Positions 51,841 to 60,802 of a stretch of DNA of 64,000 bases are shown here, piece after piece. The notes beneath the pieces were generated by a model, which saw only the letters and a program-made list of their open reading frames with translations, searched no databases and was not told where the DNA came from. Each line of letters opens with the position of its first letter. Position 1 is the first letter of the stretch. A program made the position numbers and the translations under genes. The DNA is from Pseudodonghicola xiamenensis DSM 18339 (GTDB taxonomy: Bacteria > Pseudomonadota > Alphaproteobacteria > Rhodobacterales > Rhodobacteraceae), in assembly GCF_000429365.1 (NCBI RefSeq), contig NZ_AUBS01000003.1:205966-269965 (forward strand), in the 5' to 3' direction.

Positions 51841-53883
51841 ATGACCGACCCGCTGCCGCTTTTGCGCGATGTCTTCGGATTCGATGCCTTCCGCCCCGGG
51901 CAGGGAGAGATCGTCGAGGCCGTCGCCAAGGGCGAGAATGTGCTGGCAATCATGCCGACGGGGGGCGGCAAATCGCTCTGTTTCCAGCTTCCAGCGTTGA
52001 TGCGCGAAGGGGTCACGGTGGTGATCTCGCCGCTGATCGCGCTGATGCGGGATCAGGTGCGGGGATTGCAGGAGGCCGGGGTCGAGGCCGGCGCGCTGAC
52101 TTCGGGCAATACGCAGGAAGAGACTGACGCGGTTTGGGAGGGGCTGGAGGCCGGGCGGCTGAAGCTGTTGTATATGGCGCCGGAACGGCTGGCTTCCGGC
52201 GCGGCACTGGGGATGCTGCGGCGGATCGGCGTCAGCCTGATCGCGGTGGACGAGGCGCATTGCGTCAGCCAGTGGGGCCATGATTTCCGCCCCGATTACC
52301 TGCGCATCGGCGATCTGCGCCGCACGCTTGATGTGCCGCTGGCCGCTTTCACCGCGACCGCGGATCAGGAAACGCGGGAAGAGATCGTCCAGAAGCTGTT
52401 CGACGGTGAGCCGCCGCGCACCTTTCTGCGCGGTTTTGATCGGCCGAACATCCATCTGGCCTTTGCCGCCAAGGACAGCCCGCGCCGCCAGATCCTCGAC
52501 TTTGCCGCCGCCCGGCGGGGCAGCTCCGGCATCGTCTATTGCGGCACCAGGGCGAAGACCGAAGCGCTGGCCAAGGCGTTGGGCGATGACGGCCATAGCG
52601 CCTGTTTCTATCACGGTGGCATGGAGGCCGAGGATCGCCGCGCGGTCGAGACCCGCTTTGCCCGCGAGGACGGGCTGATCGTGGTCGCCACCGTCGCCTT
52701 CGGCATGGGGATCGACAAGCCCGATATCCGCTGGGTGGCGCATGCAGATCTGCCGAAGTCGATCGAGGCCTATTATCAGGAGATCGGCCGTGCCGGCCGC
52801 GATGGCGCGCCGGCGGAGACGCTGACGCTCTATGGTCCTGACGACATCCGTCTGCGGCGGTCCCAGATCGACGAGGGGATGGCGCCGCCGGAACGCCGTG
52901 CCGCTGATCACGCCCGGCTGAATTCGCTTCTGGGCCTGGCCGAGGCTTTGGGGTGTCGGCGGCAGGCGTTGCTCTCCTATTTCGGCGAGGTCTCCGAACC
53001 TTGCGGGAATTGCGATCTGTGCGAGACACCGCCCGAGCTGTTCGATGCCACCACGCCGGTGCGCATGGCGCTATCGGCGATCCTGCGCACCGAGGAATGG
53101 TTCGGCGCCGGCCATCTGACGGATATCCTGATCGGCAACATGACTGACCGCATCCGCGAGCGGGGGCATGACCGGTTGCCGACCTATGGGGTGGGCAAGG
53201 GATACGACAAGCGGCAGTGGGCAGCGATCTTCCGGCAGATGATGGGGCGCGATCTGGTGCGCCCGGATCCCGAACGCCATGGCGCGCTGAAGATGACCGA
53301 TGCCGCCCTGCCGGTGCTGCGGGGGGAGGCGACGATCACCCTGCGTCAGGATGTGATCCGTCAGGCGGCGGGGCGGCGCCCGGCGGTCAAGGCGCTGGTG
53401 TCGGAAGAGGACGCGCCGCTGCTGTCGGCGCTGAAGGCCAAGCGGCGCGCGCTGGCCGAGGCCGCGAAAGTGCCGGCCTATGTCATCTTTCCCGACCGCA
53501 CCCTGATCGAGATGGCGGAAAACCGGCCGGCCAATCTGGACCAGATGGCACGGGTCAACGGGGTGGGTGCCAAGAAGCTGGAACGCTATGGCGCGGAATT
53601 CCTGGCGGTGATCAACGGCGCGGTTGAGGAAACCCACCCGGCGCGCCGCAAGCTGGCGGGGCATGATGCCGGCAGCCTATATGACCGGCTGCTGGAGGCG
53701 CAGGCGGATCTGGCGCGTGGCGAGGCTGGCACCGAGAAACCGATGAGCTGTTCTGCCGCCGAGCTGGCCAAGCTGGCGAAGATGCGGCCGCGCGATCACG
53801 GTGACCTGGTGCGACTTCTTGGCGAGCGTCGGGCGGATCGTTTCGGCCCCGCCTTTCTGGACGTGCTGCGCGACGCGGGCTAG
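51841..53883 (+). CDS. recQ: ATP-dependent DNA helicase RecQ
   Basis: A 3'-5' DNA helicase of recombination and repair. The 680-aa protein has Walker A IMPTGGGKS (K44), the DEAH box D137-H140 and the aromatic-rich loop VSQWGHDFRPDYLR. A helicase C domain follows with FGMGIDKPDIRWVAHADLPKS. The RQC zinc cysteines are C372, C388, C391 and C394. A winged helix, an HRDC domain with LDQMARVNGVGAKKLERYG, and a C-terminal tail complete the protein. ATG 51841 is the family start. It is followed by yaaA at 33 bases. Confidence 0.96.
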   Translation: MTDPLPLLRDVFGFDAFRPGQGEIVEAVAKGENVLAIMPTGGGKSLCFQLPALMREGVTVVISPLIALMRDQVRGLQEAGVEAGALTSGNTQEETDAVWEGLEAGRLKLLYMAPERLASGAALGMLRRIGVSLIAVDEAHCVSQWGHDFRPDYLRIGDLRRTLDVPLAAFTATADQETREEIVQKLFDGEPPRTFLRGFDRPNIHLAFAAKDSPRRQILDFAAARRGSSGIVYCGTRAKTEALAKALGDDGHSACFYHGGMEAEDRRAVETRFAREDGLIVVATVAFGMGIDKPDIRWVAHADLPKSIEAYYQEIGRAGRDGAPAETLTLYGPDDIRLRRSQIDEGMAPPERRAADHARLNSLLGLAEALGCRRQALLSYFGEVSEPCGNCDLCETPPELFDATTPVRMALSAILRTEEWFGAGHLTDILIGNMTDRIRERGHDRLPTYGVGKGYDKRQWAAIFRQMMGRDLVRPDPERHGALKMTDAALPVLRGEATITLRQDVIRQAAGRRPAVKALVSEEDAPLLSALKAKRRALAEAAKVPAYVIFPDRTLIEMAENRPANLDQMARVNGVGAKKLERYGAEFLAVINGAVEETHPARRKLAGHDAGSLYDRLLEAQADLARGEAGTEKPMSCSAAELAKLAKMRPRDHGDLVRLLGERRADRFGPAFLDVLRDAG

Positions 53884-53915
53884 ATTCAGGGGAAACGGAT
53901 TTTGGGGAACAGAGC

Positions 53916-54695
53916 ATGTTGGTGGTGATCTCTCCGGCAAAGAAGCTGGACTGGGCGGAACGCGATCTCGAGACGACGGAGCCTGCCTTTCCGGCCGAGG
54001 CGGCGGCGCTGGCCCAAGTGGCGCGTGGGCTGAGCGCGGAAGATCTGCAGAAGCTGATGAAGATTAGCCCCGATCTGGCCCGGTTGAACCGCGACCGGTT
54101 CCGCGATTTCCAGGATACGCCCGCCGCCGATCTGACCCGTCCCGCCGCGCTGGCCTTTGCCGGCGACACCTATCAGGGGCTTGAGGCCGCCTCGCTCGAT
54201 CCCGAGGAAATGGATTGGGCGCAGGACCATCTGCGCATCCTGTCGGGGCTCTATGGCGTGTTGCGCCCGCGCGATGCGATCCAGCCCTATCGGCTGGAGA
54301 TGGGCAGCCGGCTGAAAACACCGCGCGGCAAGTCGCTGTATGACTGGTGGGGTGACAGGATTTCCAAGGCCCTGAACGATCAGGCTAAGGCTGTCGGTGC
54401 GGATGTGCTGATCAACTGCGCCAGCCAGGAATATTTCGGCGCGGTCGATTTGGCGGCGCTGAAGCTCAGGGTGATCACCCCGGTCTTCATGGAGGACAAG
54501 CAGGGCGGGCCGAAGATCGTCAGCTTCTATGCCAAGCGGGCCCGAGGCGCGATGGCGCGCTTCATCATCCAGCACCGGCTGAGCGATCCCGCCGGCATCA
54601 TTGATTTCGACACCGGGGGCTATGTCTATCGCCCCGATCTGTCCGAGGCCGACAAGCCTGTTTTCATTCGCCCCTATGAGGCCAATTCGAAGTAA
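53916..54695 (+). CDS. yaaA: Peroxide stress protein YaaA
   Basis: The 259-aa YaaA/DUF328 protein lowers free iron and protects DNA under peroxide stress in E. coli. Recognisable parts are MLVVISPAKKLDW and LMKISPDLARLNRDRF. ALAFAGDTYQGLEA, HLRILSGLYGVLRPRDAIQPYRLEMG and INCASQEYFGAV are also conserved, as is the C-terminal KRARGAMARFII. It directly follows recQ, consistent with a DNA-damage and oxidative-stress theme. It is also upstream of the A2M gene by about 100 bases. Confidence 0.93.
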   Translation: MLVVISPAKKLDWAERDLETTEPAFPAEAAALAQVARGLSAEDLQKLMKISPDLARLNRDRFRDFQDTPAADLTRPAALAFAGDTYQGLEAASLDPEEMDWAQDHLRILSGLYGVLRPRDAIQPYRLEMGSRLKTPRGKSLYDWWGDRISKALNDQAKAVGADVLINCASQEYFGAVDLAALKLRVITPVFMEDKQGGPKIVSFYAKRARGAMARFIIQHRLSDPAGIIDFDTGGYVYRPDLSEADKPVFIRPYEANSK

Positions 54696-54797
54696 ATCCC
54701 GGCCAATGTCCGCTGCCGGCCCTGTCGCCAGCGGCGAGGAATCCTTGCAAAGCCCGCGCCGTCCTGCGACCCTTGCGGCCACAGGACGGAGGGTTCC

Positions 54798-57700
54798 ATG
54801 CATCGTTTTCTGCGCGCGTTTTTTTCGATTGTTTTCATCGCCTTTGCTGGGGCTGCCCTGGCGCAGCAGGCGCAACCTCCGATCCCGGCCTTCCGCTATA
54901 TCGGCACCGGCGACATGGATTTCTATGGCTCCGATCTGGATGCGCTGTTTGACACCGATCTGGACAGTTGCCTCAAGGCCTGCACGCTGAACGACCGCTG
55001 CACCGCCTTCACCTTCAACACCCGGTCGAACGCCTGCTTCCCCAAGAACGGGGTGAGCGAGCGCAAACCCTATGTCGGTGCGCTTTCGGCCGAAAAGGTG
55101 GTGACGCCTGCCAAGGTGATGACGCTGGGCGCCAAGCGGGCGGCTGAGCTGAGCTTTCTGAAAAGCGATGATTTCGGCGGCGCGCGAGACCAGGCGCGCA
55201 GCCTGGGCGTGACCCATCGCGCCGGCGGGATCGAATTGCAGGCCGCCTTGGATGCAGCGCGCACCACCGGGGATACCGCCCAGGCCGCCAATTGGACCGG
55301 CATCGCCGTGGCGCTGAGCGATCAGGGCGCGCTTTGGACCGAATATGGCCGGCTGCTGCTGGCTATCAGGACCAGCAAGGACAGCCTGCGGCAGGATTAC
55401 GATCGGCGCGCCGGGCTTGCCGCGCTCAACGGCTATTTGCGGGCGGAAAAGGATCCGGCGCGGGTGACCGCGCTGCAGGTGCTGGCTGAGGCGCTGGAGC
55501 GGCAGGGCCGCGGGCGCGATACGCTGTTCGCGCTCAGGCTGGCCAGCCAGATTCAGCCGCGCCCCGACATTCTCGCCGCACTGGACGAGGCGGTGGGCAA
55601 ATACGGTTTCCGCGTCACCGATACCACGGTCGAAAGCGACAGTGATGCGCCGCGCATCTGCGCCCAGTTCTCGGAACCGCTGGTACAGGCGGGGGTGGAT
55701 TACGAAACCTACGTCAAGCTGCCCACCCCCGGCCTGGTGGTCGAGGCGAAGGACAGTCAGCTCTGCATCGACGGGGTGGAGCATGGCCAACGTTATGTCG
55801 TGACCCTTCGCAAGGGGTTGCCGGCGGCGAGTGGGGAGGTTCTGGCCAAGGATGTCGAGATCACCCATTACGTCCGCGACCGCAGCCAGAGCGTGCGCTT
55901 CCCTGGCCGCGCCTATGTGCTTCCCAAGGCGGCCGAGGCGGCGCTGCCGGTGCGGACGGTCAATGTCGATACGCTGGACCTGACGCTCTACCGGGTCAGC
56001 GACCGCAACCTGATCCGGGCCATTCGCGACGATTTCTTCGCCCGCCCGCTGAGCCAGTGGCAGCAGCAGGAGCTGTCCGACAGTTTGGCGGTGGAGAGCT
56101 GGAAGGGGACGGGTGAAGTTCAGAACAGCCTCAATCAGGACATGACGACGCGCCTGCCGATGGGCGCGGCGATCGCCGGTCAGCCGACCGGGATCTATGC
56201 GTTGGTGGCCAAGGTGCCGGGCGCCGATCCTTACGACAATCCGGGCGCGACGCAGTGGTTCGTGCTGTCCGACCTGGGGCTTTCCACCCTGTCGGGCGCC
56301 GACGGGCTGCATGTGCAGGTCGAGGGGCTGTCCGACGCTCTGCCGCGCGCGGGGATCGAGGTCACCCTGATCTCGCGCGCCAATGGCGTGCTGGGCACCG
56401 CCGTCACCGATGCCTCTGGCCACGCGCTCTTTGCGCCGGGGCTGGCGCGGGGCACCGGTGGCGCGGCGCCCGGGCTGGTGCTGGCCCGGCAGGGGGAGGA
56501 GGACATGGCCTTCCTGTCTTTGACCGAGCCGGCCTTCGATCTGTCGGATCGCGGTGTCGCCGGTCGGGCGCCGGCGGGGCCGATCGACGTTTTCCTGACC
56601 ACCGATCGCGGCGCCTATCGCGCCGGCGAGGTGATCAATGCCACGGTGCTGGCGCGGGACGATACCGCACAGGCGATCGACGGTCTGCCGCTGATCGCCA
56701 TCCTGTCGCGCCCCGACGGGGTGGAATACAGCCGCCAGATCTCGGACGGTGGCCAGGCGGGCGGCCATGTCTTCAGCTTCCCGGTCGGTGCCAGCGCCCC
56801 GCGCGGCAGTTGGCGGCTGGAGGTGCGCAGCGATCCCGAAGCCGCGCCGCTGACGGTCCAGACCTTACTGGTCGAGGATTTCCTGCCCGAACGCATCGAC
56901 TTCGCGCTGAGCCTTGCCGATGACGCCCTCCACCCCGGCGACACCCCGCCGCTGCATATCGAGGCGCGCTATCTCTTCGGCGCTCCCGGCGCGGATCTGA
57001 GCGTCGAGGGCCAGGTGGTCCTGCGCGCCGCCAGCAGCGTCGAGGGGTGGCCCGGCTATCGCTTTGGCCGCTATGACGCCGAGAACCGGCCGCAAAGCAG
57101 CTATTTCGGTGGCGAGAAGACCGATGCCAAGGGGCTGGTCGATGTCGGTATCGACATCCCGCGGCCCGAGGCCGAGGGTCAGCCGCTTGAGGCCGAGGTG
57201 ATCGCGCGGCTCGCCGATGGCTCTGCCCGGCCGGTGGAACGGCGGCTGACGGTGCCGGTGCGCCCCGACAGCGCGGTGATCGGCATCAAGCCGCTGTTCG
57301 ACGATGTGGTCTCTGAAGGCAGCGAGGCGGGGTTCGAGGTGATCGGCCTGTCCGCTGACCTGACGCCCGAGCCGATGGCGGTGCATTGGACGCTGAACCG
57401 GGTCGAGACGCAGTATCAATGGTATCAGCTTTACGGCAATTGGGATTGGGAGCCGGTGACCCGCCGCAGCCGCGTCGCCAGCGGTGATGCGACGCTGGGC
57501 GATAGCCCGTTGAAGATCGCCCATCCGGTCGATTGGGGCCAATACGAGCTGGTGGTGGAACGTACCGGCAGCGATTATGCCGCTGCCTCGGTCGATTTCT
57601 ATGCCGGCTGGTATGTCTCGGGCGATGCCTCCACCACGCCGGATCGGCTGGATCTGTCGCTGGATCGCAGCTCTTACGCGGTGGGGGAGACGGCCCAGCT

Positions 57701-60242
57701 CAGGATCGTGCCGCGCGTGGCGGGCACGGCGCTGATCACGGTGATGGCGGATCGGGTGATCTCGCGTCAGGCGGTGACGGTCGCGGCGGGGGAAACGGTG
57801 ATCCCGTTGGCGGTGACGGCGGATTGGGGCACAGGCGCCTATGTGACGGCAACGGTGATCCGACCGATGGATGTGGCCGCCGGCCAGATGCCGGCGCGGG
57901 CCATCGGTCTGGCCCATGCCGCCGTCGATCCCGGCGACAAGGCGCTGGCGGTTTCCATCGCCGCGCCTGAACTGACCCGCCCACGCGGCACCGAACGGGT
58001 GCGCGTCGATGTGGCCGGCGTCAAACCGGGGCAAGAGGCCTGGCTGACGCTCGCGGCGGTGGATGTGGGCATCCTCAACCTGACCGGGTTCAAGAGCCCG
58101 GATCCGCAGGCCTATTACTTCGGTCAGCGCCGCCTGGGGGTGGAACTGCGCGATCTCTACGGCCGGCTGATCGACCCGATGAACGGGGCGATGGGCACGG
58201 TGCGCTCGGGTGGCGATGCCGGTATGGGGGCGGGGCTGCAAGGCCCGCCGCCGACGCAGGATCTGATGGCGGTCTTTTCCGGCCCGGTGCAGGTGGGCGA
58301 GGATGGCGCCGCCTATGTCGATATCGCTCTGCCCGATTTCAACGGTACCGTGCGGCTGATGGCCGTGGCCTGGAGCGATCACGCAGTGGGTCAGGCGCAG
58401 TTCGACATGATCGTGCGCGACCCGGTGGTGGTGACGGCCAGCGTGCCGCGATTCCTCGCCCCGGGAGACGAGGCGCGGGTGCATCTGGACATTACCCATG
58501 CCGATGGCCCTGTTGGCGAGGCGTCGGTCGCGCTGAGCGTTCAGGACGAGGGCATCGCGCTTGGGGCCAACCCGGCTCCTTTCACCCTGACCGAGGGCGG
58601 CAAGGTGATGCTGGACATCCCGGTGCGCGCCACCCGGGCCGGCGATCCGGTGATCGAGCTGGCGCTGACCACCCCGGCCGGCCAGGTGCTGAGCCAGAGC
58701 CTGCGGCTGCCGGTGCGCGCCAATGATCCCGAGATCGCCCAGACCCGCCGCTTCACCCTCAAGGGCGGGCAGAGTTTCGCCTTTACCGAGGATGTCTTTG
58801 CCGGCCTGCGCGCGGGCACCGGCAGCGCGATCCTGTCGGCCGGGCCGCTGGCGCGGTTCGATGTGCCGGGGCTGTTGGCGACGCTCGATCGTTACCCCTA
58901 TGGCTGCACCGAACAGGTGACCAGCCAGGCGATGCCGCTTCTCTATCTGTCCTCGGTTGCCGATGCGCTGGGGCTGGGCAATGGCCCGGCGGTCGACAAG
59001 CGGATCGACGAGGCGGTGACGCGCATTCTCAGCCGTCAGGCCTCGGGCGGGTCGTTCGGCCTGTGGCAGGCGGGATCGGGGGATTTCTGGCTCGATGCCT
59101 ATGTCACCGATTTCCTGTCCCGCGCCCGGGCCGAGGGGCATCCGGTGCCTGACCGCGCCTTTACCCAGGCATTGGACAACCTGCGCAACCGGGTGAACTA
59201 TGCCCCCGATTTCGATGCCACCGACGACGCCGGCGGCGATATCGCCTATGCGCTGATGGTGCTGGCGCGCGAAGGCGCGGCGGCGATGGGCGATCTGCGC
59301 TATTACGCCGATGTGAAGGGCGGCGATTTCGGCACGCCCTTGGCGGCGGCACAACTGGGCGCGGCACTGGCGGCCTATGGCGATCAGCCGCGTGCGGATG
59401 TGATGTTCGCACGCGCAGGGAACCTGCTGACGCAGCAGAAGGCCCAGGAAACCCGGTTCTGGCAGGCCGATTACGGCAGCCCGCTGCGCGATGCCGCCGC
59501 GGTGCTGACCCTGGCGGCCGAGGCCGGTAGTACCGCGGTGGACCAGGCGGCGCTGGCCACCCGTGTGGCGCAGGCCGGTGATCAGCGATCCACCCAGGAA
59601 TCGGTCTGGACGCTGATGGCAGCCCATGCGCTGGTGAAATCGCCTGAGGTCTCTGGCCTGCTGGTCGACGGGCAGACCGTCGCCGGCCCCTTCGTGCGCC
59701 GGCTGGCGGATGACGGGGCGGGCGGCCAGACCATCACCGCCGCCGATGGCGCGACCACCGACCTGACGCTGACCACGCTCGGCGTGCCCGAGGTGGCGCC
59801 GGAGGCCGGCGGCAGCGGCTATGCCATCACCCGGCGGTTCTTTACGATGGAGGGCAAGCCGATCGAGGGCAGCGCCTTCCACGTCGGTGACCGCTTCGTC
59901 GCGGTGCTTGAGGTCACGCCGGTCGAAAAGCTGGGCGCGCGGCTGATGGTCAATGATCCGCTGCCGGCGGGGTTCGAGATCGACAACCCCGCGCTTCTGC
60001 GCTCGGGCGATGTCGGGGCACTGGATTGGCTGACCCTGTCCGAGGCCGATCATACCGAATTCCGCTCGGATCGGTTTCTGGCGGCGGTGAACCTGCGCGA
60101 TCCGGACAAGATCACCCTGGCCTATGTGCTGCGGGCGGTGACGCCCGGCAGCTTCCACCAGCCGGCGGCCTCGGTCGAGGACATGTATCGCCCGGCCTTC
60201 CGGGCACGGACCGCGACCGGTCAGATCACGGTGGGCGAGTGA
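54798..60242 (+). CDS. Bacterial alpha-2-macroglobulin with N-terminal PAN/apple-like domain
   Basis: The 1814-aa periplasmic protease trap has a signal peptide (cleavage near ALAQ, residue 22). A cysteine-rich PAN/apple-like segment follows (C58, C62, C68, C80), then a helical region (about 110-260) and macroglobulin and bait-type beta domains. The thioester motif is GCTEQ, with C1370 and Q1373, inside an alpha/alpha-toroid (DRYPYGCTEQVTSQAMPLLYLS). It should bind attacking proteases covalently and protect the envelope. It lacks a lipobox, unlike E. coli YfhM. The downstream glycolipid-binding and PBP1C genes form an operon; the A2M-PBP1C pairing is widespread. Confidence 0.95.
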   Translation: MHRFLRAFFSIVFIAFAGAALAQQAQPPIPAFRYIGTGDMDFYGSDLDALFDTDLDSCLKACTLNDRCTAFTFNTRSNACFPKNGVSERKPYVGALSAEKVVTPAKVMTLGAKRAAELSFLKSDDFGGARDQARSLGVTHRAGGIELQAALDAARTTGDTAQAANWTGIAVALSDQGALWTEYGRLLLAIRTSKDSLRQDYDRRAGLAALNGYLRAEKDPARVTALQVLAEALERQGRGRDTLFALRLASQIQPRPDILAALDEAVGKYGFRVTDTTVESDSDAPRICAQFSEPLVQAGVDYETYVKLPTPGLVVEAKDSQLCIDGVEHGQRYVVTLRKGLPAASGEVLAKDVEITHYVRDRSQSVRFPGRAYVLPKAAEAALPVRTVNVDTLDLTLYRVSDRNLIRAIRDDFFARPLSQWQQQELSDSLAVESWKGTGEVQNSLNQDMTTRLPMGAAIAGQPTGIYALVAKVPGADPYDNPGATQWFVLSDLGLSTLSGADGLHVQVEGLSDALPRAGIEVTLISRANGVLGTAVTDASGHALFAPGLARGTGGAAPGLVLARQGEEDMAFLSLTEPAFDLSDRGVAGRAPAGPIDVFLTTDRGAYRAGEVINATVLARDDTAQAIDGLPLIAILSRPDGVEYSRQISDGGQAGGHVFSFPVGASAPRGSWRLEVRSDPEAAPLTVQTLLVEDFLPERIDFALSLADDALHPGDTPPLHIEARYLFGAPGADLSVEGQVVLRAASSVEGWPGYRFGRYDAENRPQSSYFGGEKTDAKGLVDVGIDIPRPEAEGQPLEAEVIARLADGSARPVERRLTVPVRPDSAVIGIKPLFDDVVSEGSEAGFEVIGLSADLTPEPMAVHWTLNRVETQYQWYQLYGNWDWEPVTRRSRVASGDATLGDSPLKIAHPVDWGQYELVVERTGSDYAAASVDFYAGWYVSGDASTTPDRLDLSLDRSSYAVGETAQLRIVPRVAGTALITVMADRVISRQAVTVAAGETVIPLAVTADWGTGAYVTATVIRPMDVAAGQMPARAIGLAHAAVDPGDKALAVSIAAPELTRPRGTERVRVDVAGVKPGQEAWLTLAAVDVGILNLTGFKSPDPQAYYFGQRRLGVELRDLYGRLIDPMNGAMGTVRSGGDAGMGAGLQGPPPTQDLMAVFSGPVQVGEDGAAYVDIALPDFNGTVRLMAVAWSDHAVGQAQFDMIVRDPVVVTASVPRFLAPGDEARVHLDITHADGPVGEASVALSVQDEGIALGANPAPFTLTEGGKVMLDIPVRATRAGDPVIELALTTPAGQVLSQSLRLPVRANDPEIAQTRRFTLKGGQSFAFTEDVFAGLRAGTGSAILSAGPLARFDVPGLLATLDRYPYGCTEQVTSQAMPLLYLSSVADALGLGNGPAVDKRIDEAVTRILSRQASGGSFGLWQAGSGDFWLDAYVTDFLSRARAEGHPVPDRAFTQALDNLRNRVNYAPDFDATDDAGGDIAYALMVLAREGAAAMGDLRYYADVKGGDFGTPLAAAQLGAALAAYGDQPRADVMFARAGNLLTQQKAQETRFWQADYGSPLRDAAAVLTLAAEAGSTAVDQAALATRVAQAGDQRSTQESVWTLMAAHALVKSPEVSGLLVDGQTVAGPFVRRLADDGAGGQTITAADGATTDLTLTTLGVPEVAPEAGGSGYAITRRFFTMEGKPIEGSAFHVGDRFVAVLEVTPVEKLGARLMVNDPLPAGFEIDNPALLRSGDVGALDWLTLSEADHTEFRSDRFLAAVNLRDPDKITLAYVLRAVTPGSFHQPAASVEDMYRPAFRARTATGQITVGE

Positions 60243-60802
60243 TGCCGGGCCGCACCGTCGCCATGGCGCATTGGCGCCGTCTTGACGGTGACGGCACCGA
60301 CCGCTGCACCCTGTCGCGCGCCGATCAGGGCTGGCTGCTGACCGGCCAGGCCGATTGGCACGAGGCGGGGGTGGAGCATTCGGTGCTTTATACCGTGCGC
60401 TGCGGGCCGGATTGGAAGACGCTGTCGGCCGATATCACCGGCGAGCGCGAAGGTGAGGCGGCGGAACTGCGCATTCAGTCGGGGTCCGAGGGCTGGCGGC
60501 TGAATGATGTGCTGCAGCCGGCGGTGGCGGGCTGCGTTGATATCGACCTCTGTTTCACCCCGGCCACCAACATGTTGCCGCTGCGGCGGTTGGGCGCGGG
60601 GGCAGACGAGCTGTCGCGGCTGCGCGCGGCCTGGCTGGTGCCGGGGCTCGATCGGCTGGAGTGTCTGAACCAAAGCTATGCCTCCTGCGGGCAGGGGGCG
60701 GTCGATTACGCCACAGAGAATATGCAGGCGCGGCTGGAGGTCCACCCGAGCGGCTTCGTGACCCGCTATCCCGCGCTCTGGGATGGTTGGGTCGATGCCT
60801 AG
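60242..60802 (+). CDS. Putative glycolipid-binding domain protein (PF06475-like)
   Basis: The 186-aa protein matches the putative glycolipid-binding family. Segments are VAMAHWRRLDGDGTDRCTLS, GWLLTGQADWHEAGVEHSVLYTVRC, DWKTLSADITG and GCVDIDLCFTPATNMLPLRRL, with the C-terminal YPALWDGW. It has no signal peptide and is cytosolic by sequence. Its ATG overlaps the A2M stop in TGATG, and its end overlaps the pbpC start by eight bases. The three genes are therefore coupled. A lipid or lipid-linked sugar ligand is suggested only by the family name. Confidence 0.78.
   Translation: MPGRTVAMAHWRRLDGDGTDRCTLSRADQGWLLTGQADWHEAGVEHSVLYTVRCGPDWKTLSADITGEREGEAAELRIQSGSEGWRLNDVLQPAVAGCVDIDLCFTPATNMLPLRRLGAGADELSRLRAAWLVPGLDRLECLNQSYASCGQGAVDYATENMQARLEVHPSGFVTRYPALWDGWVDA

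Noticed and set aside
49855..52911. 1018-aa version of the MFS protein extending into recQ
   Set aside because: The additional N-terminal 570 residues are antisense recQ and YggT sequence; UMF1 proteins start at the RIWGWFFFDWA region.
53886..60158. Two very long minus-strand open frames (960 and 1097 aa) opposite the A2M gene
   Set aside because: Both are His/Arg/Gln-rich antisense frames, typical of high-GC codon bias. The plus strand encodes A2M with signal peptide, thioester motif and ribosome-compatible start.
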